Positions 16,008 to 27,069 are shown, counted from the first letter of the stretch. The stretch is DNA of 64,000 nt from Gemmatimonadota bacterium (GCA_040882465.1 JBBEBG010000031.1:1-64000), one strand, 5' to 3'. Notes: generated by a model not told the origin, from the letters alone. Translations and numbers: made by a program.

Positions 16008-17294
16008 TCACAGCTCGTGAACGACCCGTCCAGCGACGACCGTGAGCACGGCCCGGCCCCTCAGGACCTGTCCCTTGAAGGGGGTGTTACGCGACTTCGA
16101 ATGGAAGGCCGTCGGGTCCACGGTCCACTCGAGTTCCGGATCCACGACCGTGACATCTCCGGGCGCTCCGTCCGCGAGCGTCCCCGCCTTGAGCCCGAAG
16201 GCTCGCGCGGGATTCAGGCTCATCCGTTCGACCAGGGCGAGGAGATCGAGTTTTCCCGCCTCGACGAAATGCGTGAGCAGGAGCCCGAGCGCCGTCTCCA
16301 GCCCAACGATTCCGAATGGAGCGTCGTCGAAGGCCTGCTCCTTTTCGTCGTAGTGATGCGGCGCGTGGTCCGTCGCCAGGGTGTCGAGCGTCCCATCCAG
16401 AAACCCTTCCTCGACCGCGGCGCGATCCGCCTCCGTGCGGAGGGGTGGATTCATCTTCGCGTCGGTGCGGTAACCCTCGACGGAGGTTTCGGTGAGGAGG
16501 AGGTGGTGGGGAGTCGCCTCGGCCGTGACACGAACTCCGCGCGCCTTCGCCCGCCGGATGAGATCCACGCCGAGACGAGTCGAGACGTGTTGGAGGTGGA
16601 TGTGCCCCCCAGTGAGCTCGGCCACGAGGAGGTCCCGCGCGATATGCACGTCCTCCGATGCGTTCGGCTTGCCCTGGAGGCCGAGGCGGGCGGAAACGAG
16701 ACCTTCGTTCATGACGCCGCCGCGTGAAAGTCCCATGTCTTCCGGGTGATCAGCGACCGGAATGTCGAAGGCCCGCGAGTACTCGAGGGCCATCCGCATC
16801 AGCCCGGAATCCATCACGGGGCTCCCGTCGTCGGTGATCGCCACGGCGCCCGCTTCCACGAGCTCTCCGATCTCGGTGAGCTGCTCACCCCTTTGACCGA
16901 CCGAGATCGCGCCGACCGGATAGACACGCGCGAGTCCGGCCTCTCGTCCCGCCGCGGCGACGAAGCCGACGGTCGCCGGTGAATCGATCACGGGATCGGT
17001 GTTCGGCATCGCGCAGATGGAGGTGAACCCACCCGCCACCGCCGCCCGAGCCCCTGACGCGATCGTCTCCTTGTGTTCGGCCCCGGGCTCCCGGAGATGG
17101 ACATGGACGTCCACGAGCCCGGGAAGGACCAGCCGCGCCTCGCAGGAAACGACCCGCGCGTTTTCCGGAGCCTCGAGTCCCTTCCCGACTTTCGCGACTT
17201 TCCCTGAGACCACGAGAAGATCGAGGACGCCGTCGAGCCCCTGAGAAGGATCCACGATGCGTCCGCCCTGGAAAAGGATCGTCCGCGCGCTCAT
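16008..17294 (-). CDS. pyrC: Dihydroorotase, class I
   Basis: A 428-aa amidohydrolase that closes carbamoyl-aspartate to dihydroorotate in pyrimidine synthesis. Visible features are the metal motif [32 protein letters not shown] and [11 protein letters not shown] (catalytic Asp). ATG 17294 overlaps the pyrB stop (ATGA). It is the third gene of the pyrR-pyrB-pyrC operon. Confidence 0.95.
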   Translation of the reverse strand: MSARTILFQGGRIVDPSQGLDGVLDLLVVSGKVAKVGKGLEAPENARVVSCEARLVLPGLVDVHVHLREPGAEHKETIASGARAAVAGGFTSICAMPNTDPVIDSPATVGFVAAAGREAGLARVYPVGAISVGQRGEQLTEIGELVEAGAVAITDDGSPVMDSGLMRMALEYSRAFDIPVADHPEDMGLSRGGVMNEGLVSARLGLQGKPNASEDVHIARDLLVAELTGGHIHLQHVSTRLGVDLIRRAKARGVRVTAEATPHHLLLTETSVEGYRTDAKMNPPLRTEADRAAVEEGFLDGTLDTLATDHAPHHYDEKEQAFDDAPFGIVGLETALGLLLTHFVEAGKLDLLALVERMSLNPARAFGLKAGTLADGAPGDVTVVDPELEWTVDPTAFHSKSRNTPFKGQVLRGRAVLTVVAGRVVHEL

Positions 17295-18262
17295 CCGACG
17301 TCCCCCTGCTTCGCCGCCTCGGCCTGCTCGGGCATTCCACCCGCGAGGAGGTAGAGCACAGCCATCCTCACGGCAACCCCGTTCGTGACCTGGCGCAAAA
17401 TCACCGAATGCGGCCCGTCCGCGACGTCGGAGTCGATTTCCACGCCCCGGTTCATCGGTCCCGGATGGAGGACGAGAAAGTCCGGACCGGCCTTCTTCAG
17501 GCGCGCCGTCGAGACCCCGTAGATCCGGTTGTATTCGCGGAGCGATGGGACGAATCCGGCTTTCATCCGCTCGAGCTGGAGCCGCAGGACGTTCACGACG
17601 TTCGCCCACTCGATCGCCTCCTCGACCCGTCGGAACACGTGCACCCCGAGGGCGTCGATTCCGGTCGGGAGAAGCGTCATCGGCCCGCAGACCGCCACCT
17701 CGGCTCCGAGCTTGAGGAGCCCGAAGATGTTCGACCGGGCCACGCGGGAGTGGAGGATGTCGCCGATGATGCAAACCTTGAGCCCTTCGATCTTCCCGAA
17801 GTGATCGCGAATCGTGAGGAGATCGAGGAGCGCCTGGGTCGGGTGCTCGTGCGAGCCGTCACCCGCGTTGACGACGTTGGATGGAATTCGCTCCGCAAGG
17901 AATCGCGCCGCCCCGGACGACCCATGCCGGATGACAACCATGTCGATCCGCATCGCCTCGAGGTTCCGCGCGGTGTCCACGAGAGTCTCGCCCTTGACGA
18001 CGGACGACCCGGTGGCGGTGATGTTCACCGTATCGGCGCTCAGCCGCTTTTCCGCGAATTCGAAGGAGATGCGCGTCCGGGTCGAGGGTTCGAGGAAGAG
18101 ATTGACGATGGTTTTGCCGCGGAGGACGGGGACCTTCTTGATCCTCCGCTCGGAGATTTCCTTGAAGGGCTCGGCCGTGTCGAGGATGGAGACGATCTGG
18201 TCCGCCGAAAGCCCCTCGATCCCTACGAGGTCCTTGCCGAGAGAGGAGGCCGTGCGATTCAA
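17291..18262 (-). CDS. pyrB: Aspartate carbamoyltransferase catalytic subunit
   Basis: A 323-aa enzyme forming carbamoyl-aspartate. The carbamoyl-phosphate loop [30 protein letters not shown] and [13 protein letters not shown] are diagnostic. I chose a TTG start at 18262 because it overlaps the pyrR TGA as TTGA, mirroring the overlaps elsewhere in the operon; the longer ORF upstream is a shadow of pyrR. No regulatory subunit gene pyrI is nearby. Confidence 0.95.
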   Translation of the reverse strand: MNRTASSLGKDLVGIEGLSADQIVSILDTAEPFKEISERRIKKVPVLRGKTIVNLFLEPSTRTRISFEFAEKRLSADTVNITATGSSVVKGETLVDTARNLEAMRIDMVVIRHGSSGAARFLAERIPSNVVNAGDGSHEHPTQALLDLLTIRDHFGKIEGLKVCIIGDILHSRVARSNIFGLLKLGAEVAVCGPMTLLPTGIDALGVHVFRRVEEAIEWANVVNVLRLQLERMKAGFVPSLREYNRIYGVSTARLKKAGPDFLVLHPGPMNRGVEIDSDVADGPHSVILRQVTNGVAVRMAVLYLLAGGMPEQAEAAKQGDVG

Positions 18263-18819
18263 GCGGCCGTCTTCGGGATGCGGGAGAGCTCCACGGCGAG
18301 CCGTCCATCCAGCTCGGGAACCCTCACGTCCACCCGCTGCCCGGGAAGGACCCCGACTTTCCTCCCCACGATGTCGGGCTGAATGGGGAGCTCTCGCCCC
18401 CCACGATCCACGAGGACACAGAGCATGATGCGCGAAGGGCGGCCCCAATCCATCAGCTCGTCCATGGCCGCGCGGGCAGTCCGCCCCGTGAAGAGAACGT
18501 CGTCCACGACGACGACCGTGCGGTCGTCCACCCCCTCCATCGGGAGGTTGGACTCCCCCACGACGGGGCGGGGGCCGACGGCCCCGAGGTCGTCTCGGTA
18601 GAGGGTGATGTCGAGGGCGCCGCCCGGGACCTTCGCGCCCTCTTCTTCCTCGATCAGGGAGCGGATCCGCTCGGCGAGCTCCACTCCCCGCCGTTGGATT
18701 CCGAGAAGGACCAGGCGCCCGATTCCGCTGTTCCGTTCGACGATTTCACGGGCCATCCTGGCCAGGATGCGTTCCACGCCTTCGTGGTCGAGGAGGGTGA
18801 CCCGCTCGTCCTCGGTCAT
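18259..18819 (-). CDS. pyrR: Bifunctional pyr operon regulator / uracil phosphoribosyltransferase
   Basis: A 186-aa PRTase-fold protein. It shows the PRPP loop [36 protein letters not shown] and [12 protein letters not shown]. In other bacteria PyrR binds pyr mRNA and causes attenuation when UMP is high. First gene of the pyrRBC unit, so it should control its own operon. I looked for a PyrR-binding anti-antiterminator in 18820-18958 and found no convincing stem-loop. Confidence 0.94.
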   Translation of the reverse strand: MTEDERVTLLDHEGVERILARMAREIVERNSGIGRLVLLGIQRRGVELAERIRSLIEEEEGAKVPGGALDITLYRDDLGAVGPRPVVGESNLPMEGVDDRTVVVVDDVLFTGRTARAAMDELMDWGRPSRIMLCVLVDRGGRELPIQPDIVGRKVGVLPGQRVDVRVPELDGRLAVELSRIPKTAA

Positions 18820-19003
18820 TCCGATCTCTCGGGTAGCAGGGGATGGATCGGCCGGCCAAAGGTAGTCGAGGCCCCGATAACTTTCCAGCCCGTCCCGAGG
18901 CCGAGAATCCGCGCCGCCCCGCCATGCTTTCGCCTTTACAATCGGGGGCCCCCGGGGCATGATGTCCCCGGCTTCCCGGCAATTCCCCAGCCCCGGCTCC
19001 CCC

Positions 19004-20962
19004 ATGCCCCGCCGCTTTTTCCTTCTCCTTTTTCCCGCGCTCCTTCCGGGGATGGCCGGGGCCCAGGAGGTCACGAATGCGCCGGCGATCTTCGTGGACG
19101 GGATCCCCTTCACCATTGAGATCTCGGCCGCCTCCGAGGCGGAAGCGCCCTATCGAATCGAAGCGGCGGGAGGCCGAATCCTCGCGGAGGGGACGCTGGC
19201 CGCCGGAGGGTCGGAAGTGGTCGGAGACCTCCTCCTGACCGGCCGGAACGACCTCCCACTCCGCGTGATCCTGGGGCCGGAATCCCGGGAAGTGTCCGCC
19301 CCCTTCATTCCGGGGTGGTTTTCGCTCCTCCCACCCCTCGTCGCGATTCTCCTCGCCCTACTCCTCAAGGAGGTCGTGATCTCTCTCCTGGCAGGCGTCT
19401 GGCTCGGGGCGCTCGCCATCTCCGGCTTCAACCCCCTCGCGGCCAGCTGGCGCGTGGTGGACGAGTTCGTCGTGCCGGCCCTGGGCGACACGGGGGGCCA
19501 GACACAGATCGTGGTCTTCTCCCTCCTCCTCGGGGGGATGGTCGGGGTGATCACGCGAAATGGCGGGACCCGGGGAATCGTGAATCTCGTCGTGCGTTGG
19601 GCGACGACCCGAAAGAGGGGAAAACTCGCGGTGTGGGGCGCCGGCCTCGCGATCTTTTTCGACGACTACGCGAACACCCTGATCGTTGGAAACGCGATGC
19701 GCCCCATCACGGACCGCCTCCGGATCTCGAGAGAAAAACTCGCCTACCTCGTGGACTCCACCGCGGCGCCCGTCGCGGCCCTCGTTCCGATTTCCACCTG
19801 GGTCGGGTACCAGATCTCGCTGATCCAGGACGGGCTCCAGATCGCGGCGGACCAGCCCGGGACGAGCCCGGAGGCAGCGGCGTCGTTGTTGGCCGCCTCC
19901 CCTTTCACGGTTTTCCTGCACACGATCCCGTACCTCTTTTATCCGCTACTCGCGCTCTTCCTCGTCTTCCTGACCTCCTGGATGAACCGCGACTTCGGGG
20001 CGATGGCGGCGGCGGAAAACAGGGCCGCGTCAGGAGGCGGCTTATTTCGCCCGGGGGCCACCCTGGCCGCGGACACCTCGGACCAGATCCTGGACCCCGA
20101 CGCCGGAACCCCCGAGCGATGGCCGAACGCGGCCCTCCCGGTCCTGACCGTGGTCATCGTCGTGCTCGCGGGGCTCTACACGACCGGACGCGCCTCCACG
20201 GGCGCCGGGGCCTCCCTCATGGACATCTTCGGCGCGGCCGACCCGTTCGTGACCCTCCTCTGGGGATCCTTCGCCGGGTGCGCCGTCGCCTTCATCCTCT
20301 CGCTCGGCGAGCGGATCCTGACCCTTCAGCAGACCGTACACGCCTGGATATCAGGGATGCGGGCGATGCTTCCCGCGATCGTGATCCTCGTCCTCGCCTG
20401 GTCCCTGGGGTCGGTCACGGAGATCGTCGGGACGGCGCCCTATCTCTCCCAGCTCCTGAACGAGCGGCTTCCGCTCGCCCTCCTCCCCGCGATCGTTTTT
20501 GTCACCGCGGCCGCGATCTCCTTCGCGACCGGCACTTCGTGGGGGACCATGGCGATCCTCCTTCCGGTCGTCATTCCGCTCACGGTGAGCCTCGGGGGAG
20601 GCGTGGATTTCGACGGGGGCACGCATTACTCGATCCTGCTCGGCGCGATCTCATCGGTCCTGGCGGGCGCGATTTTCGGGGACCATTGCTCGCCCATCTC
20701 GGACACGACGGTGCTCTCTTCGATGGCCGCCGGCTGCGACCACGTGGACCACGTGCGAACGCAGTTGCCGTACGCCGTGACCGTGGCCGCCATCACGGTT
20801 CCCCTCGGGGACGTGGCGACGGGATACGGGCTTCCCAATTGGGTAGCGCTGGCAGCGGGGGCCTTCCTCCTTTACGCCCTGGTCCGGTGGCTCGGGACTC
20901 CCGTTCCGGAAGATGCGTTGCCCGCCCCCACCGAGATTGATCGACCCGCCCCCGCGGGCTGA
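19004..20962 (+). CDS. NhaC-family Na+/H+ antiporter
   Basis: About 652 aa. A signal-like N-terminus (MPRRFFLLLFPALLPGMAGA) precedes a short extracytoplasmic beta domain (about residues 20-105), then many transmembrane helices of the NhaC/ion-transporter superfamily. Characteristic segments are AIFFDDYANTLIVGNAMRPITD, STAAPVAALVPISTWVGY, FATGTSWGTMAILLPV and IFGDHCSPISDTTVLSS. It should exchange Na+ (or a solute) for protons. ATG 18959 is an alternative start that would add 15 residues before the signal. The N-terminal domain is an addition to the usual family layout. Confidence 0.9.
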   Translation: MPRRFFLLLFPALLPGMAGAQEVTNAPAIFVDGIPFTIEISAASEAEAPYRIEAAGGRILAEGTLAAGGSEVVGDLLLTGRNDLPLRVILGPESREVSAPFIPGWFSLLPPLVAILLALLLKEVVISLLAGVWLGALAISGFNPLAASWRVVDEFVVPALGDTGGQTQIVVFSLLLGGMVGVITRNGGTRGIVNLVVRWATTRKRGKLAVWGAGLAIFFDDYANTLIVGNAMRPITDRLRISREKLAYLVDSTAAPVAALVPISTWVGYQISLIQDGLQIAADQPGTSPEAAASLLAASPFTVFLHTIPYLFYPLLALFLVFLTSWMNRDFGAMAAAENRAASGGGLFRPGATLAADTSDQILDPDAGTPERWPNAALPVLTVVIVVLAGLYTTGRASTGAGASLMDIFGAADPFVTLLWGSFAGCAVAFILSLGERILTLQQTVHAWISGMRAMLPAIVILVLAWSLGSVTEIVGTAPYLSQLLNERLPLALLPAIVFVTAAAISFATGTSWGTMAILLPVVIPLTVSLGGGVDFDGGTHYSILLGAISSVLAGAIFGDHCSPISDTTVLSSMAAGCDHVDHVRTQLPYAVTVAAITVPLGDVATGYGLPNWVALAAGAFLLYALVRWLGTPVPEDALPAPTEIDRPAPAG

Positions 20963-20989
20963 GGCCGCGCCGGTCCAACGGAGGCGCGC

Positions 20990-22363
20990 TCAGTAGCCCG
21001 AGCCCCACACCTCCCGCGCAAATCGAGCGAGGTACGCGCCCTCCGCGACCGCGATCCCCTCCGCGCCCACCGACCAGTCGTACGAAAAGAGCGCGATCCC
21101 TCCCACGCCAAGGCCGCGCGCCGCACGTCCCTTCGCCACGGCCCCCTCGAAGGAATCCTGATAGATCCCGAGCCCCGCCCAGATCCGCCGGGGATCGGCG
21201 CGCGCGGCGTTTCGAATCTGCGCCTCGAAGAGCGCCCCGTCGCGCCCGTAGGCCATGGGAATGACGAGGTCCACGATCCCGGCCGGAAGCCACGCCTCCC
21301 AGTCCTGGAAGCGCTCCCGGCGGGCCACGGCGCCGTCGGGGTGGACAGAGGCGCTCACGATCGTCCCCGGGCGCACGCTCCGGACGATGCGAAAAAGTCG
21401 CTCCATCGTCGTGGTCACCTGCTCGGTACGGTACCAATCCCAGAGGGAGGGAAAGGCGGTCACGTATGCGAGCGGATCCCGGGGCCAGCGAGATTCCGCT
21501 CCGTCGGCACCGACGCCGATCCGAGGGCGCGCCCACGCCCGAAATTTCTCCAGGGACACCCTCGAATAGTCGAATTCGGGAGAAGGATAGCGGAGATAGT
21601 CGAGATGCACGCCGTCCAACGGGTAGCGGCTCACGAGATCGGCGATCACCCGATCCAGATGATCCTGAACCTCAGGGTGGGCGGGGTTTGTGAAGAGCCC
21701 CTCCACACGCCCCGCATTCTCGATCGCGTAGCGGATGAGGGCGCCCAGGTAAGCGGGCTCCCGCGGGTCGCGCTCGAAGAGCTCGGATGCCAGCGCACGC
21801 GGCACCGCGAGTCTCCCCGGGTCGGCATTGACCAGGTGACGCGGATCCCGGGGGGGGAAAACGGCGCTGGCGACGAGATGGACATTCACCCAGGCATGGA
21901 CGCGAAGCCCCCTCCGGTGCGCTTCGTCGAGGACCGTGCCGAGGGGGTCGAAGGGCGCCACGGAGCCGGGCATGGACTCCGGCCTCGGTTCCCAGCGGGA
22001 TTCGTAGAAAGCATCCCCGCGCCCGCGGACCTGTACGAGGAGGGTGTTGAACCCCGACTCCGCGGCCCTCCGGACGGCCGCGCGCGCCGAATCCGGGTGG
22101 GAAAGGGCGGTCCGGACGATCCAGAGCGCCCGCACGTCTCCCGTCTCGGTCGGAAGGAGGACGGGAGGTAGGGCCCCCGAGAGTCCCCCCCCGACGTCCG
22201 GCGCGGGAACGCCGCCCGAGCTGTTGGGACGCGCTGCCGGTGCCCCGCGTGAGGCCGAAGGCGGGGGCAGATCGGGGGGCGGTGGAGGCGTCGGAAGCCC
22301 CACCCGGGTGCAGCCGGTCACCACGAACGCGATCGCGAGGAGGTGGGCCCCATGGGCCCTCAT
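20990..22363 (-). CDS. Glycoside-hydrolase-like GHL10 (DUF187) lipoprotein
   Basis: A 457-aa protein. The N-terminus is a lipoprotein signal (VVTGCTRVG) and a Pro-rich linker, followed from about residue 78 by a TIM-barrel GHL10 domain: VRALWIVRTAL, NTLLVQVRGRGDAFY, GLRVHAWVNVHL, DGVHLDYLRYP and DLVIPMAYG. It probably acts on cell-surface glycan in the periplasm; the substrate is unknown. The start overlaps the tadA stop (ATGA), so translation is coupled to tadA. Confidence 0.88.
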   Translation of the reverse strand: MRAHGAHLLAIAFVVTGCTRVGLPTPPPPPDLPPPSASRGAPAARPNSSGGVPAPDVGGGLSGALPPVLLPTETGDVRALWIVRTALSHPDSARAAVRRAAESGFNTLLVQVRGRGDAFYESRWEPRPESMPGSVAPFDPLGTVLDEAHRRGLRVHAWVNVHLVASAVFPPRDPRHLVNADPGRLAVPRALASELFERDPREPAYLGALIRYAIENAGRVEGLFTNPAHPEVQDHLDRVIADLVSRYPLDGVHLDYLRYPSPEFDYSRVSLEKFRAWARPRIGVGADGAESRWPRDPLAYVTAFPSLWDWYRTEQVTTTMERLFRIVRSVRPGTIVSASVHPDGAVARRERFQDWEAWLPAGIVDLVIPMAYGRDGALFEAQIRNAARADPRRIWAGLGIYQDSFEGAVAKGRAARGLGVGGIALFSYDWSVGAEGIAVAEGAYLARFAREVWGSGY

Positions 22364-22794
22364 TCGCCGCGGCGCTCGCGGAAGAACTCCCGGAGGAGCG
22401 CAGCCGAGGCTTCCGCCAGGACCCCCGCAGTCAGGCGGGTGCGGTGATTGAGGCGCGGATCCTGGAGGAGATTCCCGAGCGTTCCCGCCATCCCGGCTTT
22501 GGGGTCGGTCGCTCCGTACACGACCCGCGCCACCCTCCCGAGCACGGCGGCGCCAGCGCATTGCGCGCACGGCTCGAGGGTCACGTAGAGGGTGGTCCCC
22601 GTGAGGCGCCAATCTCCGAGTCGCCGGGCCCCCTCCCGCAGCGCGACGACTTCCGCGTGCGCAGTTGGATCGGAACACTCGACCGTCCGATTAAATCCTT
22701 CGGCGAGGATCCGGTTTCCCCGGACCAGTACGGCGCCCACAGGCACCTCTCCCCGGGCTCGAGCCTGGCGCGCGCGTTCCAGGGCCCGTCCCAT
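22360..22794 (-). CDS. tadA: tRNA-specific adenosine deaminase
   Basis: A 144-aa zinc deaminase that converts A34 of tRNA-Arg(ACG) to inosine. It has AHAEVVAL (His ligand and catalytic Glu) and LEPCAQCAGA (two Cys ligands), then VVYGATDPKAG. The ATG at 22794 is the only good start; relatives often extend about four residues further (the frame upstream reads GDRRW), so a non-ATG start is possible. Overlaps the downstream GHL10 gene by 4 nt. Confidence 0.94.
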   Translation of the reverse strand: MGRALERARQARARGEVPVGAVLVRGNRILAEGFNRTVECSDPTAHAEVVALREGARRLGDWRLTGTTLYVTLEPCAQCAGAAVLGRVARVVYGATDPKAGMAGTLGNLLQDPRLNHRTRLTAGVLAEASAALLREFFRERRGE

Positions 22795-22846
22795 CCAGCG
22801 ACGGTCCCCTGGTTCTGAAGACTCGATGTGGGGTGAGTCTGGACCG

Positions 22847-23500
22847 TCAGTGGGTCGTGGCACTGACCGGGACGGCGGCGTCCTCGAAGCGGCGATAGAG
22901 ACCGGCCACGCGCGCCGAAACCCCGATGTCCGCGGGATCCTCGACGGAGAAGGCCTGCGACTCCGCCCGGGCGGGCTGGAGGAAATGGTGCTGCCCGTTC
23001 CGGCTGTAGCGGAAGAGCTGGGGCCCCTCCGGTCGGCGTGCCACGACAAGGTCCCCTTCCCGGACCGCGGAGAAGCCGGCCGGCTCGACGAGGAGAAAAT
23101 CCCCTTTCTGAACCCCGAGCCCTTCGTATTCGCCGCTGCGCGACCGGAAGAAATAACTTCCCTTCGCGCCGGCAAGTCGGCGGTCCACCGAATAATACGC
23201 CTCGACGCCATCCGAGGAGAATCCGGTGCGGTCGTCCGGGAACGCGACGAAGCAGGGCACCGAGATCGTCTGGGGTGCAAGATCGATCCCGAGGATCTTC
23301 ACGCCGCGCGAACGGGACGGGTCCCGCTCGACGTAACCCTTCTCCGCGAGCGCGCCGAGGTATTCCGACACCGTCTTCGTACTTTTGATGTCGAACTCCT
23401 CGCCGATCTCCCGGATCGAGGGCTGGTACGTATGCGTGCGCAGATACCGGACCATGTAGTCCAAAATCTTTCGCTCGAGATCGGTCAAAATCGCGGGCAT
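22847..23500 (-). CDS. lexA: LexA-fold repressor without self-cleavage residues
   Basis: A 217-aa protein with the LexA winged HTH (residues 1-65: LTDLERKILDYMVRYLRTHT, PSIREIGEEF, STKTVSEYLGALAEKGYV) and an S24-like C-terminal domain. Gap-free alignment of the catalytic stretch with E. coli LexA puts Glu where Ser119 should be (FFRSRSGEYEGLGVQKGD) and Phe where Lys156 should be (VVARRPEGPQLFRY). The Ala-Gly cleavage site is also missing (VAFPDD). It therefore probably cannot self-cleave. The symbol is by homology; it may not run a classical SOS response. It is transcribed with or just before gltX's neighbours on the same strand. Confidence 0.8.
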   Translation of the reverse strand: MPAILTDLERKILDYMVRYLRTHTYQPSIREIGEEFDIKSTKTVSEYLGALAEKGYVERDPSRSRGVKILGIDLAPQTISVPCFVAFPDDRTGFSSDGVEAYYSVDRRLAGAKGSYFFRSRSGEYEGLGVQKGDFLLVEPAGFSAVREGDLVVARRPEGPQLFRYSRNGQHHFLQPARAESQAFSVEDPADIGVSARVAGLYRRFEDAAVPVSATTH

Positions 23501-23567
23501 GCACGCTCTCCGGAAGCCGGCTTCCGTCGCCGGGGACCCACAGCTTAACTGGGGGCTCGAAACGGTG

Positions 23568-25025
23568 TCAAGAACGGCGATTTCGTAGGCTTTCGAGCCG
23601 GTCTAGCGCCGTGCCGATGCGAGCCATCGCCCGGTCCCTGCCGAGAACCATCAACACCTCGAAGATCCCCGGGCTCACCGCTCGCCCCGTGACCGCTACC
23701 CGCAGCGGGTGGATGAGCTTCGCCGCACCCTCCCCCCGTTCCTCCGCCAGTGTTCTCAGTGCGCGCTCCAGCGCCGCGCCTTCCCAGGTCTCGATTTCGC
23801 CGAGTTTCTCCTGCAACGCGAATAGCCGCGCCGTCGCGCCCTCGAGGTCGGGCAACCAGAAGTCCGCCTCCGCCTCCGGGTCGTATTGGGGCGGATCCAG
23901 AACATAGGCGCGCGACTGTTCGGCCAGCTCGGTCAGACTCCGCGACCTGGGCTGGAGAAGGCGCACGAGGCGTGCGAACCGCTCCGGCTCCGACTCGATC
24001 CAGGCCTCGGTTCGCTCGCGTTCCCCCGGCGGGAGGCTCTCGACCAGGAGAGGCGCCAGTTCGGCCGGAGATTTCCGCGCCAGATGCTGTCCATTCAACC
24101 ATTCGAGCTTCTTCGTGTCGAAGACGGAGCTCTTCTTGAGGATTCTGTCCAGCGAGAATCGTGCCACGAGTTCGTCCCGGGTGAGCACTTCTTCGTCCGT
24201 TCCGGGAGACCATCCAAGCAGGGCAAGGAAATTCACCATCGCCTCGGGGAGAATCCCCTGCCCCGCATATTCCCCGATCGCGGTCGCCCCATGCCGCTTG
24301 GAGAGACGTTTTCCGTCGGTTCCCAGGATCATCGGCACGTGCGCGAATCCGGGGACCGGGTGCCCCAACGCCTCGTAAATGAGGATCTGCTTCGGAGTGT
24401 TCGAGATGTGGTCGTCCCCCCGGATCACGAGGTTGATCCGCATCTCCGCGTCGTCCGAGGCGACGGCGAGATTGTAGGTCGGAGTGCCGTCGGTTCGAAG
24501 GAGAACGAGGTCTTCGATATCCGCGTTTCGGAACCGGGTTTTCCCATGGACCCGGTCCTCCCAGACCGTCTCCCCATCGGGGATCCGAAAACGAACCGCA
24601 TGCGGCTCTCCCGCCGCGGCTTTTTCCTCCGCTTCGCCGGGGCGCAGCGCTTCCGCCGCCTCCCGAGGGAAGCGGAGCCCCCGGGTCGGGTGGTCCACCC
24701 GAAGTCGGACCAACTCGTCGGGCGTCGTGAAGTCTCGGTATGCCGCACCCCGTTCCAGGAGGGCGGCCACGTCGGCCCGGTGGCGATCTATCCCCAGGCT
24801 CTGGAAGAAGGGTCCCTCGTCCCAGTCGAGGCCGAGCCAGCTGAGTCCGGCCAGGATCGCCTCGACCATCTCTTCCGACGAACGTTCCTGGTCCGTGTCT
24901 TCGATCCGAAGGGCGAAGACGCCGCCTTCCTTGCGCGCGAGGAGCCAGTTGAAGAGGGCGGTGCGGGCCCCCCCGACGTGGAGAAATCCGGTGGGCGACG
25001 GAGCGAAGCGGAGGCGAAGGGTCAC
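23568..25025 (-). CDS. gltX: Glutamyl-tRNA synthetase
   Basis: A 485-aa class I synthetase. HIGH-type motif in [25 protein letters not shown]-type motif [23 protein letters not shown] in the nucleotide-binding half; a C-terminal anticodon-binding region. The GTG at 25025 overlaps the ispG stop (GTGA). It charges tRNA-Glu, and also tRNA-Gln if no GlnRS exists. Length is normal. Confidence 0.95.
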   Translation of the reverse strand: MTLRLRFAPSPTGFLHVGGARTALFNWLLARKEGGVFALRIEDTDQERSSEEMVEAILAGLSWLGLDWDEGPFFQSLGIDRHRADVAALLERGAAYRDFTTPDELVRLRVDHPTRGLRFPREAAEALRPGEAEEKAAAGEPHAVRFRIPDGETVWEDRVHGKTRFRNADIEDLVLLRTDGTPTYNLAVASDDAEMRINLVIRGDDHISNTPKQILIYEALGHPVPGFAHVPMILGTDGKRLSKRHGATAIGEYAGQGILPEAMVNFLALLGWSPGTDEEVLTRDELVARFSLDRILKKSSVFDTKKLEWLNGQHLARKSPAELAPLLVESLPPGERERTEAWIESEPERFARLVRLLQPRSRSLTELAEQSRAYVLDPPQYDPEAEADFWLPDLEGATARLFALQEKLGEIETWEGAALERALRTLAEERGEGAAKLIHPLRVAVTGRAVSPGIFEVLMVLGRDRAMARIGTALDRLESLRNRRS

Positions 25026-26272
25026 GCCGGCGCCTCGGCCTTCGACACCACGACCTCCTCCTTCCCGTATCGTCGCCGAATGTATTCGAGGAGGATTTCC
25101 TTGAACTCCTCGACCAGTGCATCGCCCTTCAGCGTGGTGAAGTGATCGCCGTCTACATAGACGGGTGCCTTGGGCTCCTCGAAAGTGCCCGGGAGGGAGA
25201 TCCCGATGTTCGCGTGGCGCGACTCCCCGGGACCATTCACCACGCACCCCATCACGGCAACCTGCAGCTCCTCGACTCCCGGGTACTTTTCCCGCCACCG
25301 CGGCATTTCGGTGCGGATGAATCCCTGGATGCTCTCCGCCATCTCCTGGAAATAGGTCGAAGTCGTGCGCCCGCATCCGGGGCAGGAAGTGACCTGTGGT
25401 TCGAAGGACCGGATGTGGAGCGACTGGAGGATCTGCTGGGCGACCCGCACTTCCTCCGTCCGGTCCCCGCCGGGCCGGGGGGTCAACGAGACTCGGATCG
25501 TGTCGCCGATCCCTTCGATGAGGAGGACGGCGAGCGCGGTCGCGGTCGCCACGATTCCCTTTGCGCCCATTCCGGCCTCCGTCAGCCCGAGGTGGAGCGG
25601 ATATTCGGAGAGCGGGGCGAGACGACGATAAACCGCGATCAGCTCCGGCACCTCGGAGACTTTCGCCGAGAGGATGATGTGATTCGCGGGGAGACCGGTC
25701 GCCTCGGCGAGAGCGGCGGAGCGAAGGGCGCTCTCCACGATCGCCTCGCGCAGGACGACCTGGGCGTCCGCGGGTTCCGCGAGCGCGGCGTTCCGATCCA
25801 TGAGCTCGGTCAAGAGCGCCTGGTCGAGGGAGCCCCAGTTCACTCCGATCCGGACCGGCTTCCCGTTGTCCACCGCGACCCGTACGATCTCCTGGAAATT
25901 CTCATCCCTTCGCTTCGCGCCAACGTTCCCCGGGTTGATGCGGAATTTGGCGAGGGCGCTCGCACAGGTGGGGAACTTCCGTAGGAGAAGGTGCCCATTG
26001 TAGTGAAAGTCGCCCACGATCGGGACGGTCACCCCCGCGTCTCGGAGGCGCGCCACGATCTCGGGGACGGCGTCGGCCGCGGCCTCGTGGTTCACCGTGA
26101 CGCGGACGATCTCGCTCCCGGCCGCGGCGAGTTCCGCGGCCTGCGCCACGGTCGCGCCGACATCGGCCGTATCCGTGTTCGTCATGGACTGCACGACCAC
26201 GGGATTGTTGCCGCCGACCCGGACCCCGCCAACATCCACTTCGAGGGTCCTGCGGCGCGTCCAGATGCTCAA
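25022..26272 (-). CDS. ispG: 4-hydroxy-3-methylbut-2-en-1-yl diphosphate synthase (flavodoxin)
   Basis: A 416-aa 4Fe-4S enzyme of the MEP isoprenoid pathway. TIM-barrel residues are visible ([35 protein letters not shown]), and the Fe-S Cys ligands lie in [10 protein letters not shown] and [11 protein letters not shown]. It starts at ATG 26272 and overlaps gltX by 4 nt. Length and order match the standard bacterial form without the large insert seen in some phyla. Confidence 0.95.
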   Translation of the reverse strand: MSIWTRRRTLEVDVGGVRVGGNNPVVVQSMTNTDTADVGATVAQAAELAAAGSEIVRVTVNHEAAADAVPEIVARLRDAGVTVPIVGDFHYNGHLLLRKFPTCASALAKFRINPGNVGAKRRDENFQEIVRVAVDNGKPVRIGVNWGSLDQALLTELMDRNAALAEPADAQVVLREAIVESALRSAALAEATGLPANHIILSAKVSEVPELIAVYRRLAPLSEYPLHLGLTEAGMGAKGIVATATALAVLLIEGIGDTIRVSLTPRPGGDRTEEVRVAQQILQSLHIRSFEPQVTSCPGCGRTTSTYFQEMAESIQGFIRTEMPRWREKYPGVEELQVAVMGCVVNGPGESRHANIGISLPGTFEEPKAPVYVDGDHFTTLKGDALVEEFKEILLEYIRRRYGKEEVVVSKAEAPA

Positions 26273-26502
26273 GGGTTGGCTCCCGGTGACTTTGCGGCAT
26301 GAGAGTACTCGAAAAATCTACGACGGTGGGGAGGGGGCTCCAAGCGGAGGAGGGACGTTCTCCAGTGAGAATCGGCCCGCGGTGCGGTACGCGTCCGGTC
26401 CCGGGAGCCGGCGCACGGCGGCTCCAGGAACCCGGCTTTGCCTCGCCCGCTCTCCCCGGACATCTTTCCCTCTGTGTCCTTTCGGCCTCGGGAGGCGGCG
26501 CG

Positions 26503-27069
26503 ATGGCATCGAACAACAGGGAAGGCACGCGCGCCCGGGCGCGGCACGGGGGAAGAACTCCCGGGGACGGGATTCCCGTCGTTCTCGTGGTGTTGGCCTT
26601 CGTCACGGCCGGGTGTTCCGGCCCGGATCCGAGCGCCGATTCACCCCCCGGGGCCGGCGTCCCCGACTCTCTCGCCATCGCCGCGGTGGTGGACCCCGAG
26701 GTGGCCTCGGAACCGGTGGAGCTCTCGGCCATCCTCCACCCGTTGAACGACTCTGGTGTGTCCGGCACGGCAATGGCGGTCCACTCCGACGACATCGTGG
26801 TGATCGTCATCGAAGCGGCTGGACTTCCCCTCCCCGGAGAATACCCGGCGGCTCTCCACCAGGGAAATTGCGCGGCGGGGGGCGAGCCTCTGGCGACGCT
26901 CGACCCCGTCATTGGACTCGCAGATCGAACGGGAGAGAGCACGACGACCCTCGGATCCGAAAACGTCGTCCTCGAGGGCCCCCTCTTCATCCAGGTCAGC
27001 GGGGCGGGGGACGTCCCCCTCTCCTGCGGGGATCTCCCGCCTCACCGCTCTACCCGTCCCTTCCCCTGA
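26503..27069 (+). CDS. Lipoprotein with CHRD-like domain
   Basis: A 188-aa predicted lipoprotein. ATG 26503 follows GGAGG, and the signal ends in the lipobox FVTAGCSG. The mature part resembles CHRD/superoxide-dismutase-like folds: LHPLNDSGVSGTAMAVHS, IEAAGLPLPGEYPAALHQG, and two Cys that may pair (GNCAAGG and LSCGD). No catalytic function can be read. It lies just upstream of the glutamate dehydrogenase gene. Confidence 0.7.
   Translation: MASNNREGTRARARHGGRTPGDGIPVVLVVLAFVTAGCSGPDPSADSPPGAGVPDSLAIAAVVDPEVASEPVELSAILHPLNDSGVSGTAMAVHSDDIVVIVIEAAGLPLPGEYPAALHQGNCAAGGEPLATLDPVIGLADRTGESTTTLGSENVVLEGPLFIQVSGAGDVPLSCGDLPPHRSTRPFP

Noticed and set aside
18820-18958. PyrR-responsive attenuator
   Set aside because: The pyrR leader has no convincing terminator/antiterminator pair or PyrR binding loop.
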